Assembly (NCBI GenBank): GCA_019720755.1
Contig: CP081303.1
Coordinates: 2,852,001 to 2,916,000 of the forward strand
Direction of reading: 5' to 3'
From: Prolixibacteraceae bacterium
GTDB taxonomy: Bacteria; Bacteroidota; Bacteroidia; Bacteroidales; Prolixibacteraceae
Length of the DNA stretch: 64,000 nucleotides
The notes under the pieces are model-generated. The model was not told the origin of the DNA. It searched no databases and saw only the letters and a program-made list of their open reading frames with translations. Each line of letters starts with the position of its first letter. The stretch's first letter is position 1. Below are positions 44,508 through 52,991 of this stretch, one piece after another. Both the position numbers and the translations under genes were made by a program.

Positions 44508-46214
44508 TTGAGTAAAACGTTACGCTACATCCTCTATTGTTTCACAATAATTATAATACAGTCCTGTATACAAGATGTAAAAAAGGATGCTGTTTTAACA
44601 ACCGCGTCAATACTAAAAAAGAACAACCCTCACCTAAACAGAGACTATCATGCAACCATTCAAGACAATAACATTGTTTGGGACGCTAAAAAAGAGTTAT
44701 TTAAAAAAGATATCATAGTCACCTTTAGGCATTCTGGAGATACTATGATACCTCAATCCAATACGCCATTCAATTTATCAAAAAAAATAGACCTTTGTGT
44801 TATATCTGACTCAATTAATACAAATAAAGCAACACATACCCCCTATCACTTCAAGTTTCGAAATCCTGTTCCAAAAGTAAAAAGGAGATGGTCGAACTTA
44901 AGATTTAAAAAAAGCAGCAAGACAGACCAACGCCTAATTATTGGCTATTTCCCATCATGGCTAGAATCAACCCCAACTCCGAATTCAAAACTACGCGAAG
45001 TCCCTGGATGGATCAATCACCTGTTTATAGCATTTGCTAAGCCTGAAATGAGATATAAAAAGAAAAGTTACTCCTTAAAACACACAGGTTTACAATTCCA
45101 TTACCCTCACAAACAGGCAGGAACGATCCTGAAAAACTCCATTAAAGTACTCCATGCCAAAGGGATAAAAGTACTTCTTTCAATTGGTGGTGGAACATAT
45201 TGCAATGATCTTAATCTTAAAAAGATTCACTGGAGAGAAATAAAAAATTTTGTGGATGATATGGGGTTTGATGGGATCGACTGGGATATTGAGCCAAAAG
45301 GAAGTTTCTACCGAGTTGGCGAAAAAAAATATATATCCTACTATATCGAGGTAATAAGAAAAAGCCGAAAGTATTTCCCACAGAAAAAATATATCATAGC
45401 TTGTGCTCCTTCTGGGGTCGGAGCATTAGGGGGAAGAATAAACAATGATCCGACATCTCCTTTTGCTTATGAAAAACGTAACCTAAGAACACAGGAATCA
45501 GACTACTTTCTTCGAAAAAACACCACCGAAGATAAAAGGCATAAAAGCATCTCCCTGTATGGATTTCGTTCCACCGGACATATGATTCCCGTGATCAAAA
45601 GAGTCGGATACCTTATTGACATAATTGCATATCAAGGTTATAATATTGGAGTAGCTAAAAACAGAGAGATCTTGTACGACTCCTATGCATATTACGGGGG
45701 AAAGTATGGATTTTCTGTAGCAGCAGGAACACATGTTCCCCTTGAAGGATGGGGACCATTTTACAAATACGGAAAAAAAGATGTGGCAAACCTATCAAAA
45801 CATATTGCACAGAATCAATACGGAGGCTCAAAAGACGGACTAATGGTTTGGCATCTTCTAAGAAAAGAGTCTTTCCTCAACAATCGTAAAATGGCACAAT
45901 TTTGGAGAAAACTAAAATGGAATATTTGGGGAGGAAGTTCTGCTGATGGATATCAGTTTCTCTATATTGCCGATAGAATATTTAAAGGAGATAACACAAC
46001 CCATACCCTTTCTATCGCAAATAACTATCCTAAAGAGTATTTTACGACAATAAAAAAATTGAAGTCTCGTAAGAAAATAAGCGTATGGAGCCAAAATAGG
46101 TATTACAGCAAAGGTGACATGGTCTCGTTTAATGGTATCATTTGGAAAGCAAATAACTATAACGTAAACCAAATGCCTAAATACAATCCAATGAATCCAT
46201 GGATTGCTTTTTAA
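44508..46214 (+). CDS. GH18 chitinase-like lipoprotein with C-terminal chitin-binding module
   Basis: The frame starts with TTG at 44508; no suitable ATG lies nearby. The 568-residue protein has a lipoprotein signal (FTIIIIQSC, lipid-carrying Cys near residue 20). The GH18 barrel covers about 145-490: RLIIGYFPSW, KVLLSIGGG and the catalytic DGIDWDIEP near residue 260, with Glu as acid and the DxxDxDxE pattern complete. The last 45 residues, VWSQNRYYSKGDMVSFNGII then WKAN, resemble a CBM5/12 chitin-binding module. The protein would split chitin or related beta-1,4-GlcNAc chains at the cell surface. A Lys/Arg-rich stretch near 120-145 joins the signal part to the barrel. Endo-N-acetylglucosaminidase activity is possible. 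Confidence 0.9.
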   Translation: MSKTLRYILYCFTIIIIQSCIQDVKKDAVLTTASILKKNNPHLNRDYHATIQDNNIVWDAKKELFKKDIIVTFRHSGDTMIPQSNTPFNLSKKIDLCVISDSINTNKATHTPYHFKFRNPVPKVKRRWSNLRFKKSSKTDQRLIIGYFPSWLESTPTPNSKLREVPGWINHLFIAFAKPEMRYKKKSYSLKHTGLQFHYPHKQAGTILKNSIKVLHAKGIKVLLSIGGGTYCNDLNLKKIHWREIKNFVDDMGFDGIDWDIEPKGSFYRVGEKKYISYYIEVIRKSRKYFPQKKYIIACAPSGVGALGGRINNDPTSPFAYEKRNLRTQESDYFLRKNTTEDKRHKSISLYGFRSTGHMIPVIKRVGYLIDIIAYQGYNIGVAKNREILYDSYAYYGGKYGFSVAAGTHVPLEGWGPFYKYGKKDVANLSKHIAQNQYGGSKDGLMVWHLLRKESFLNNRKMAQFWRKLKWNIWGGSSADGYQFLYIADRIFKGDNTTHTLSIANNYPKEYFTTIKKLKSRKKISVWSQNRYYSKGDMVSFNGIIWKANNYNVNQMPKYNPMNPWIAF

Positions 46215-46245
46215 ACGCCAAAACTAGGAAACATTTTTTTTTAGC

Positions 46246-46253
46246 TATTTTTG
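46246..46253 (+). promoter_or_regulatory. -7 box for the UspA-like gene
   Basis: TATTTTTG matches the TAnnTTTG consensus and lies 67 bases before the ATG at 46321; no -33 box is clear. Confidence 0.45.
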
Positions 46254-46320
46254 TTTTAACAATTAAAAGGAACTATCGACAGGTACTTATTTAATACATT
46301 TAACTCGCTAATTCAAAAAT

Positions 46321-47130
46321 ATGGGATATCAAGAACAGAGAATTTGTGTTTGGTTCGAGAGCGAACAAGCACCTTTAACTCAAATTAAACATGGCGTCCT
46401 GCTTGCAGAAATAATGAAAAAAGAGCTATGTTTTTATCATATCTCCACCAATAAATCGACACATAGTAATATAGAAAAAGCAATGGAAGTCGAATCAAAT
46501 AAAATCGTTGAAAGGGATCCTATTCAACGAATCACCATCGAAGTGAAAGAAGGAGTATTTCATAAAAATCTTATCGATACCATTGAAGAGCTTGATCTCC
46601 TCCTATTTATTTTTGATAAAAAAAGAGATCACAAGAAACTTAAAACATTGGGAGATACCACCATCCCCTACCTCTTTACGGACGAAAAAGTCAATTTCAA
46701 AAAAATATTTACTGACATTGTTTTCCCTATTGGATATGTGAAAAGATCAAAAGATTCTGCTCTTTGGGCCTCCTATATTGCGAGATACAATCATACTAAC
46801 GTTACTATTCTGCAAGCAAATGATAAGGACAAAGACGACAAGCAACTAATTGAGACACATCTCTATTCTATCGAAAATTTATTTGATAAATTTCAATTTC
46901 AACACCAAATTGAAAATCTTGGAGCTTCTTCATGGAGAATGAACAGAAATACTTTTAGATCTGCTGAGAAACATGATGCAGGACTTATTATTATGGCACT
47001 ATCTCTAGACAACCACTTTATCACGAAATTCATTCCGGGTTATCACGAAAGCTATATCAAAAGATCAAAACATATGCCAATTCTACTGATTAACTCGACT
47101 AGAGACCTATACACAATGTGTGGTGGTTAA
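46321..47130 (+). CDS. UspA-like universal-stress-type protein
   Basis: A 269-residue cytoplasmic protein with two repeated halves, each about 130 residues. The halves have the alpha/beta pattern of universal stress proteins: RICVWFESEQAPLTQIKHGVLLAE opens the first and FTDIVFPIGYVKRSKDSALWASYIA opens the second; the end is HMPILLINSTRDLY, like the usual PVLVV strand. The ATP-binding GxxGxxxxG motif is not clear. A stress or nucleotide-sensing role is only an inference. The next gene, a DsrE-like lipoprotein, follows at 74 bases. Confidence 0.65.
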   Translation: MGYQEQRICVWFESEQAPLTQIKHGVLLAEIMKKELCFYHISTNKSTHSNIEKAMEVESNKIVERDPIQRITIEVKEGVFHKNLIDTIEELDLLLFIFDKKRDHKKLKTLGDTTIPYLFTDEKVNFKKIFTDIVFPIGYVKRSKDSALWASYIARYNHTNVTILQANDKDKDDKQLIETHLYSIENLFDKFQFQHQIENLGASSWRMNRNTFRSAEKHDAGLIIMALSLDNHFITKFIPGYHESYIKRSKHMPILLINSTRDLYTMCGG

Positions 47131-47204
47131 AGAGCGATAAAGAGTCTACCTGTATCATCAATAGAATTTATAGAAAATAGAAAACTCTTTAATTTAAAAC
47201 CAAT

Positions 47205-47609
47205 ATGAAACATCTTAAGATTTACATTATCCTCCTATCCTCCCTTTTTCTCATGAACACATCCTGTTCTGAGCAAAATTCTGAGACACAAAAGATCTCA
47301 AAAGACAATACAGAAGAGCTTACCATTCTATGGACCACAGATAATGCAAACACTGCAATAAACTTTATCTCTATGTATAGTGGTTTTGCCAACAGTAGAA
47401 AATTCTTTAGCAAAGTAAATATCATCATTTGGGGAAGAGCCAATGAACTGATAAAGGACAATGATGAAATACACAAGACAATAAAAGGAATGTTGAAATC
47501 AGGTATCAAAGTGAAGGCTTGTCGTGCATGTTCTGATAAAATGGGGACAACCAAAATATTAGAAGAATTAGGAGTAGAAGTCGATTACCTAGGGAATGAA
47601 CTTACCTAA
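47205..47609 (+). CDS. DsrE/F-like protein with lipoprotein-type signal
   Basis: A 134-residue protein. An N-terminal signal ends in LMNTSC, a plausible lipobox for this phylum. The remainder has the DsrE/DsrF fold pattern: ELTILWTTDNANTAINFISMY, KVNIIIWGRANELIK, GIKVKACRACSDKMG and ELGVEVDYLG. The CRAC pair sits where DsrE-like proteins hold their sulfur-carrying cysteine. DsrE proteins move sulfur in the cytoplasm, so an exported copy is unusual, though small secreted DsrE-like proteins exist in Bacteroidota. Role unknown. Confidence 0.7.
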   Translation: MKHLKIYIILLSSLFLMNTSCSEQNSETQKISKDNTEELTILWTTDNANTAINFISMYSGFANSRKFFSKVNIIIWGRANELIKDNDEIHKTIKGMLKSGIKVKACRACSDKMGTTKILEELGVEVDYLGNELT

Positions 47610-47710
47610 AGAATTAAAGAAAAACAAAATCTTTTGACGATCTAAAAAAATTAAGAGACTCATAATGATATGTAAAACACCATCTTAATAATAGAAAAAT
47701 AGTTTAAGGA

Positions 47711-47738
47711 GGAGGCCTAATTATATTAGCCTCCTTTA
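47711..47738. terminator. Hairpin between the DsrE-like and DEAD-like genes
   Basis: GGAGG(C)CTAAT and ATTAGCCTCC pair around TAT with one bulged base, between convergent genes. A TTTATTT follows on the plus side. Probable terminator for both. Confidence 0.6.
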
Positions 47739-47742
47739 TTTC

Positions 47743-48354
47743 TTAGATAGTCACCATTCTTGGTCCCTTTAACACCCTCTCTTCAAAAATATCTAAAGAT
47801 TCATGCCAATTTGTATAAGTAACAATATATTGAACTTTCTCTAACATATCCTCAAGGTGATACAATACAGGAATCTCAATCGATTTATCCATCTGATCAA
47901 AATCATCGACGTATATCGTCTGTATCTTAGTCATAGGAATACCTGTACAACTGATTAATTCCATCAAACGTCTGGGAGTCACAATAAGCAGGTCTAGCCC
48001 CTCATAGACCATATCTTTCTGGTACTGAAGTATTCCTTGATCAAATGCTGTAAAAACACGAAGACCAGTTCTTTTTGATAGGGACAAAAAAGATGCTTGT
48101 AACTCAAATGCTTTTTCTTTTGTTGCTGCCACAATGATAGCTCGAGGTGCTTCCTCGACAGGTTTCTTTAGTCGCTGAATCGCTCCCATTACCAACGCTG
48201 TTGACTTTCCTGCTTCAGATTCCGCTTGGATCAAAGCATCCGCTCCAGACTTGATAACCGACATGGCAAGCCCCTCAATCTCTTTGGGGGCTTGATCATA
48301 TCCCATGGAGATTATATTATCTACTAATTCAGGAATTAACTTTTTAAGTTTCAT
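47743..48354 (-). CDS. Degenerate one-domain DEAD-box helicase-like protein
   Basis: A 203-residue protein that covers only the first RecA-like domain of DEAD-box helicases. Equivalents can be aligned: Q-motif region GYDQAPKEIEGLA, motif I AESEAGKST (usual AxTGSGKT), Ia IIVAATKEKAFELQ, Ib VTPRRLMEL, motif II VDDFD (usual DEAD) and a changed motif III, VTYTN (usual SAT). The second RecA domain is missing and there is no sign of a frameshift after it. It probably cannot unwind RNA, but might bind nucleotide or RNA. It may be an old conserved remnant in Bacteroidota, or a regulator. It is the last gene before the ISAs1 region; a TAGCTTTG box lies upstream at 48409-48402. Confidence 0.7.
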   Translation of the reverse strand: MKLKKLIPELVDNIISMGYDQAPKEIEGLAMSVIKSGADALIQAESEAGKSTALVMGAIQRLKKPVEEAPRAIIVAATKEKAFELQASFLSLSKRTGLRVFTAFDQGILQYQKDMVYEGLDLLIVTPRRLMELISCTGIPMTKIQTIYVDDFDQMDKSIEIPVLYHLEDMLEKVQYIVTYTNWHESLDIFEERVLKGPRMVTI

Positions 48355-48649
48355 ATTGAAATCACTTCAATTTGTTTTATTTAAACACAAAATATTATTC
48401 GCAAAGCTACTCAAAGTAATCAAAAATATCATGTTTTTCTGTGATAAATGAATGCCAAACATAGAACAGAATACCCCATTCTGATGAGCAATTAGAATCA
48501 TGTAAATCGAGAAGCTACTCAAAATATTTTATCCCCAAAAGAGGATGTATAATCAAGGACAATCTAAGTCTCCCCAATCAAAACAAACATTATTTCATAT
48601 TCATTTACATTATTTTACATAAAGTACGTATATTGCGATCCAAAAACAG

Positions 48650-48762
48650 ATGAAATTTATCATTTTATTCACCCTCCTTTGTAGTACAGTATTTGCCCAA
48701 CAAAAGACAAAATCGTTTCACTTTGATATCTTAAAAGAGAGATCAAAGAGAACGAAAGTAAG
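48650..48762 (+). pseudogene. 5' fragment of a secreted-protein gene cut by the IS element
   Basis: An ATG at 48650 begins MKFIILFTLLCSTVFAQQ, a clear signal peptide, then about 20 residues (KTKSFHFDILKERSKRTKVS) before the left end of the IS at 48763. In the IS the frame soon ends. The rest of the gene is not found on the other side of the IS. The original protein is unknown. Confidence 0.65.
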
Positions 48763-50061
48763 CAGGGAAATTGCATTTAAGTAATAAATAAATATTGTTA
48801 TCTTTGCTACGTTAGTTATGGCATATTCTGCCTTTTACATTCTGTATTATTATTCAAGGGAGATGTCCCTTTCTAAAAAAAACATGAGTGAAGCAATAGT
48901 AAATAATTATGATAATAAGTTTGCTCTTTATTTCCTTCCATTAGAAGATCCTCGAAGAATACAAAAAGGCAATTTTATGTACCCACTTATAGAAGTTCTA
49001 TTTCTTTCATTGTCAGCTATATTAAGTGGTTTTAAAACCAATGAAGATATTGCACAATTTGGAGAGCTTAAAATCGATTGGCTCAGAAAATTTTATCCGT
49101 ACGCATCAGGGATTCCATCACACGATACCATTGGTCGAGTATTTAGACATTTAGATTCGTCTCTCTTTAACGAGTGTTTTATCAAGTGGTCTTCAAGCTT
49201 AACAAAGCTTACATCTAATCAAGTAATAGGTATTGATGGAAAGACCATTAAGGGATCTGCTAATGCAAAGAAGAATGCAATTCATGTTGTCTCTGCCTTT
49301 GCCTCAGATAATGGTTTATGTTTAGGACAGGTTACCACCAATAAAAAGAGTAATGAAATAACAGCCATTCCAGAATTGTTAGATCTTATTACTATCAAAG
49401 GCATGGTTGTTACAACAGATGCAATGGGCTGTCAAACTGAAATTGCAAATAAAATACTAGAAAAAGAAGGTGACTATATTCTACAAGTAAAAGGTAATCA
49501 GAAGAAAACTAAAGAGGAACTTGATATTCAGTTTAATACAGATATTGTTTGTGATTCTAATATAACAGAAGACTTTGGTCATGGAAGAATTGAAACTCGT
49601 ATTTGTGATGTAATAAATGACTTTGAAGATGCTCCTGTGTTGACCAAATGGAGAGGTATCCATAGTTTAATTAGAATAACAACCCAGACATTAGAATCTT
49701 CAACAAATAAAGAACGAAGTGATGTGAGGTATTACATATCCTCTTTAGATACAACAGCTGAGAGGTTTAATAAACTTATACGTTCACACTGGGCAATCGA
49801 AAATAATCTTCATTGGACACTCGATGTAAGCTTCAATGAAGATAAACAGCAGCGAAAAAAAGATCATGCAGCTGAAAATATGAATATGCTTTGTAAAATG
49901 GCTCTTAATATCTTAAAGTTGGATACGGAGAACAAAAAAACATTGAAATGGAAGAAAAATAGAGCCATATATGTCGATGAATATAGAGAAAAGCTTATCG
50001 CTCGTTCACAGACTTGTTAATTCTATCTAATATCCAACATGTTATAAATGCAATTTCCCTG
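48763..50061. mobile_element. ISAs1-family insertion sequence, complete
   Basis: A 1299-base element with perfect 17-base terminal inverted repeats: CAGGGAAATTGCATTTA at 48763-48779 and its complement TAAATGCAATTTCCCTG at 50045-50061. The ends begin with CAGGG, as in the ISAs1 family, and the transposase is intact. No target duplication is seen: the last 8 bases on the left (AAAGTAAG) and the first 8 on the right (GATGCTTT) differ. This suggests that a deletion or recombination between copies joined the two flanks. Confidence 0.92.
48818..50020 (+). CDS. ISAs1-family transposase
   Basis: A 400-residue DDE transposase. The N-terminal DUF4338-like/dimerisation part contains DPRRIQKGNFMYPLIEVLFL and GIPSHDTIGRVF. 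The catalytic core has VIGIDGKTIKGS (first Asp), GMVVTTDAMGCQ (second Asp) and the closing HWAIENNLHWTLDVSFNEDK with the catalytic Glu, matching ISAs1/IS1548-type enzymes. The frame is open. The start could also be at 48863 (MSLSKKN). A TATCTTTG box at 48799-48806, inside the IS left end, is a plausible -7 element. The protein should be functional. Confidence 0.93.
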   Translation: MAYSAFYILYYYSREMSLSKKNMSEAIVNNYDNKFALYFLPLEDPRRIQKGNFMYPLIEVLFLSLSAILSGFKTNEDIAQFGELKIDWLRKFYPYASGIPSHDTIGRVFRHLDSSLFNECFIKWSSSLTKLTSNQVIGIDGKTIKGSANAKKNAIHVVSAFASDNGLCLGQVTTNKKSNEITAIPELLDLITIKGMVVTTDAMGCQTEIANKILEKEGDYILQVKGNQKKTKEELDIQFNTDIVCDSNITEDFGHGRIETRICDVINDFEDAPVLTKWRGIHSLIRITTQTLESSTNKERSDVRYYISSLDTTAERFNKLIRSHWAIENNLHWTLDVSFNEDKQQRKKDHAAENMNMLCKMALNILKLDTENKKTLKWKKNRAIYVDEYREKLIARSQTC

Positions 50062-50475
50062 GATGCTTTACCATTTCCAGAGCAAGTCCTTTTTACCCCT
50101 GCATCTGTGAACGATATTGTCGTCTACAAGGAGAGATGGTCAGAGATGCGGAACAGAACCTTCTTCGGAGATAAAATTTACATACATAATGAATTTAACC
50201 AACAAGTGAAGAGTCAGTATAATTCAGAAATGTTGACACCTATTAAGGCAATAAAAGGGATGCCTTTGATAATCAAACAAAGAATAAAAGCAGCAGATGA
50301 TTTGTATAATAGAGCTGTATCTAAAATTAGACAACCTATTGAAGCAATGTTCTCTTGGCTAATCGAAAAAACAGATATACAAAGAGCTAGTAAAGTAAGT
50401 TCTACAAAAGGATTAATGGTACATGCATTCGGTAAACTAACTGCAACGTTTCTTAATTATGTTTTGAACCCTTGA
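50062..50475 (+). pseudogene. C-terminal fragment of a DDE transposase from a different IS
   Basis: The frame begins in the IS and continues into DALPFPEQVLFTPASVNDI, YKERWSEMRNRTFFGDKIYI, RQPIEAMFSWLIEKTDIQRA and STKGLMVHAFGKLTATFLNY. The PIEAMFSWLIEK box gives the catalytic Glu of a DDE enzyme, and the FGDKIYI segment the Asp-bearing strand. The N-terminal half is missing: only the piece after the right end of the ISAs1 element exists. I cannot give its family with certainty (IS4/IS5/IS982-like). Confidence 0.7.
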
Positions 50476-50956
50476 TTCGCATTATTTAAATATGGCTATC
50501 ACATATATCATTTCAAAAAGCAAAGTAGATATATACAAATAACCAGCATTATATATGTTGCCATTGCGCTAATCTATTTAGGTGCTACTGCAATACATTT
50601 ATCCAAGGTCTATCTATAACGTTTAAAACCATTACGCTGTAGATATTTAAATCAAAACCTTCATGAAGAGATTGAAAGTATTCCATAGAACTGTTTATTA
50701 AGTTCCATGGAGTTAGGAATAGATAGGATATTCTAAAAAAGCATGATATCTCTTTGTCAAGACAAATATATCCCAGACCGATCTACATAAAATTAGAGGC
50801 TTCCTTTTAGGTTTGCATTGGGCTAATAGAGAATTTCGTTATTAAAAAGGTCCAGAAAACAATCTTATATTAGCTTTTAGTAATACAAGATGTTCTCCGG
50901 ACCTTTTATATATTAATTATCAGCAATCTACATTCTCAAAAGAAAACATTTATTAA
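50476..50956. other. Region between the transposase fragment and the fucosidase gene
   Basis: About 480 bases with many stops. One short stretch (near 50500-50620) would read as a membrane-like peptide (IQITSIIYVAIALIYLG) but lacks a start and looks like a decayed remnant. The end holds the long hairpin at 50845-50907. Nothing else can be supported. Confidence 0.45.
50845..50907 (-). terminator. Large imperfect hairpin after the fucosidase gene
   Basis: AAAAGGTCC and GGACCTTTT form the outer stem, with GAAAACA/TCTT facing AAGA/TGTTCTC in the inner stem and a loop of about 19 bases. On the minus strand the outer arm runs into five T residues. It lies 50 bases after the fucosidase stop, so it probably ends that transcript. 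Confidence 0.65.
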
Positions 50957-52531
50957 TTATAAATTCAAATTAACTTTGTATACCGTAGCCAAGTAGAAGT
51001 TATTGTTCTTTTTAGGCTTGATAACCAATGCATGATCATCGATAGACCATTTCAACTCTTGTCCGTCCATTGTTTCCACAGACTTAATCTTAGCGGCATC
51101 CAAACTGTGGAGCTCATGAAGATGGATGTCTTGCGCATCATTTTGGAAAGAAGTCACAAAGATTGTGTTGTTTTTAGAAGTATAACGATACTCCTTTTCA
51201 TGAATTCTCATGCTGTGATTATTATAATGCACCTCTTTTTCTTCAATGATATCTCCAGTAAATTCACCGTATACCTTCCATGGCTTGGTATCATAAATCG
51301 CATCGCCATTGTGCTTTAACCACTTACCCATTGCTAATAATCGACGCTGCATTCCCTCTGGGATGGTACCATCTGCTCTAGGTCCAATATTCAATAAAAG
51401 GTTACCATTTTTACTTACGACATCCACAAGAAGACGTACAAGTTCTTCTGGTGTTTTATAAAGATCGTGTATCTCTTCGTTTTGCATATAAGCATAGGAA
51501 ATACCAAGCGTAGCAGGGTTTTGCCAGTGAGCACCAATTTTGTCCACCGCCATATTATCCATCTCATCACAACCAACACCTTCAGGAAAATTACGGTGTT
51601 TTCCTTTGTTATTAAAATAAACCTCTTTACCCCACTCTTTCGCATGATTTAAGTAGTCGGAAATCATCTTTTTATAAGCATTCTCAAATTTCTCAACCTG
51701 AGGATCTCCTTTTGCTGCATATAAGATAGGGACATCGTCAATCCACATAAAATCTGGTTGATACTTATCTTCAGCCTCTTTCCATCTCGCGACATAGTCA
51801 CTAATAAACTCATCACTATAGTCAAAAGGACCATACAGATCAGCAGCACTAGGGTCTCTTTTGATCTCCTCTGCCACCTGTTGAAATGGTTTATCATGTA
51901 CCTTAAATCCATCGGTAAAACGACTTGGATGACGCTCTCTATGGTAAGAGATCCCAAACTTTAGTCCTTCACTACGTACCGCTTTTGCTAAATCTCCAAT
52001 TAAGTCTCTCTTTGGACCTTTTTTAGTGGCACACCACTCTGTTAAATCGGAGTCCCAATTCACAAAACCATCATGATGTTCTCCTGTAGGAATTACATAT
52101 CTAGCACCACTATTTTTAAAAAGTTCGGCCCACGCTTTAGGATTCCAATTCTCAGCAGTATATAGTTTAACCCAATCCTTATATCCAAACTCAGGAGGTG
52201 CAGCACCGAACTTCTTCTTAAAAAAAGAGACATACTTCTCTGGATGCTGGTACATATGATTTGTAATGGCTTCAGCATAACCTTTATTACCATCTTTATA
52301 TCCTGCGACACTATAAGGCCCCCAATGTATAAAAATTCCAAATTTCCCACTCTCCCACCATGTTGCAGGTTTGGCTTTTGCCAAAGATTCCCAAGTCGGT
52401 TTAAACGTCTCTTGACAACACGTTTTAGTTTTCTCTTTTTTCTCTTTCTTTGCTGTTTTAGAAGCGCACGAGAAACAAAAAACTAGAGCTAGAGACAAAG
52501 CTCCATACATAGATTTTTTTAATTGACTCAT
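50957..52531 (-). CDS. GH29 alpha-L-fucosidase lipoprotein
   Basis: A 524-residue protein with lipoprotein signal (SLALVFCFSC, lipid-carrying Cys near 22) and a Lys-rich spacer with CC. The GH29 barrel shows WWESGKFGIFIHWGPYSVAGY, TGEHHDGFVNWDSDLTEW, the nucleophile region DFMWIDDVPILY (Asp after Trp-Ile) and NGNLLLNIGPRADGTIPEG. The C-terminal domain is beta-sandwich-like. The enzyme removes terminal fucose from glycans such as algal fucans or host glycoproteins; linkage preference cannot be read. It stands alone, with no SusCD pair, and faces away from folP. Confidence 0.93.
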   Translation of the reverse strand: MSQLKKSMYGALSLALVFCFSCASKTAKKEKKEKTKTCCQETFKPTWESLAKAKPATWWESGKFGIFIHWGPYSVAGYKDGNKGYAEAITNHMYQHPEKYVSFFKKKFGAAPPEFGYKDWVKLYTAENWNPKAWAELFKNSGARYVIPTGEHHDGFVNWDSDLTEWCATKKGPKRDLIGDLAKAVRSEGLKFGISYHRERHPSRFTDGFKVHDKPFQQVAEEIKRDPSAADLYGPFDYSDEFISDYVARWKEAEDKYQPDFMWIDDVPILYAAKGDPQVEKFENAYKKMISDYLNHAKEWGKEVYFNNKGKHRNFPEGVGCDEMDNMAVDKIGAHWQNPATLGISYAYMQNEEIHDLYKTPEELVRLLVDVVSKNGNLLLNIGPRADGTIPEGMQRRLLAMGKWLKHNGDAIYDTKPWKVYGEFTGDIIEEKEVHYNNHSMRIHEKEYRYTSKNNTIFVTSFQNDAQDIHLHELHSLDAAKIKSVETMDGQELKWSIDDHALVIKPKKNNNFYLATVYKVNLNL

Positions 52532-52991
52532 TATTTATCCCTTTATATATTTATTCTCTTTTTTAACGCCAATAAACCTCTCATTTATTGGATATTTACA
52601 TCGAGGTAAAAATATATGTTGCACCTCTCATATAGAATAACAAAAATCTCAATTCGTAACACAAATAATACAAAGGATCTAATTACAGTACCAAAACGAT
52701 GAGAAAGACCCACTCCTTATAAAGTTAGGATAAATGAGTATAGCACTCCCATTAACATGGTTCACAAAATCAATCTATAACATTCAACAAACCATAGATC
52801 TATTGAGAGGGAAGAGTATTTTAAATTATTATAAGGTTGATCTATAAAAAAAAGAAGAAACGAATCATCTTTAAACAGAATATCAAATCGAAGATGATAA
52901 AGAAATCACAAAGTACGTTTTATTTTGCTATTTTTGTGAAATAAATCGGTGGACAAACAGTCGATAAAATTCATTCCTGAAATAATAGACG
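52532..52991. other. Divergent intergenic region between the fucosidase gene and folP
   Basis: About 460 bases, AT-rich. It has TATTTTTG at 52929-52936, 56 bases before folP, as a likely -7 box. No other ORF, tRNA or long hairpin is seen. Confidence 0.5.
52929..52936 (+). promoter_or_regulatory. -7 box for the folP-cdaA operon
   Basis: TATTTTTG, a full match to TAnnTTTG; no clear -33 box. Confidence 0.5.

Noticed and set aside
50014-50061. Start of the right-hand transposase at the TTG at 50014
   Set aside because: This part is the ISAs1 right end read in another frame; the foreign transposase begins only after 50061.
51415-52486. Several frames of 60-97 codons inside the fucosidase gene
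   Set aside because: All overlap the well-conserved GH29 frame; shadows of the real gene.
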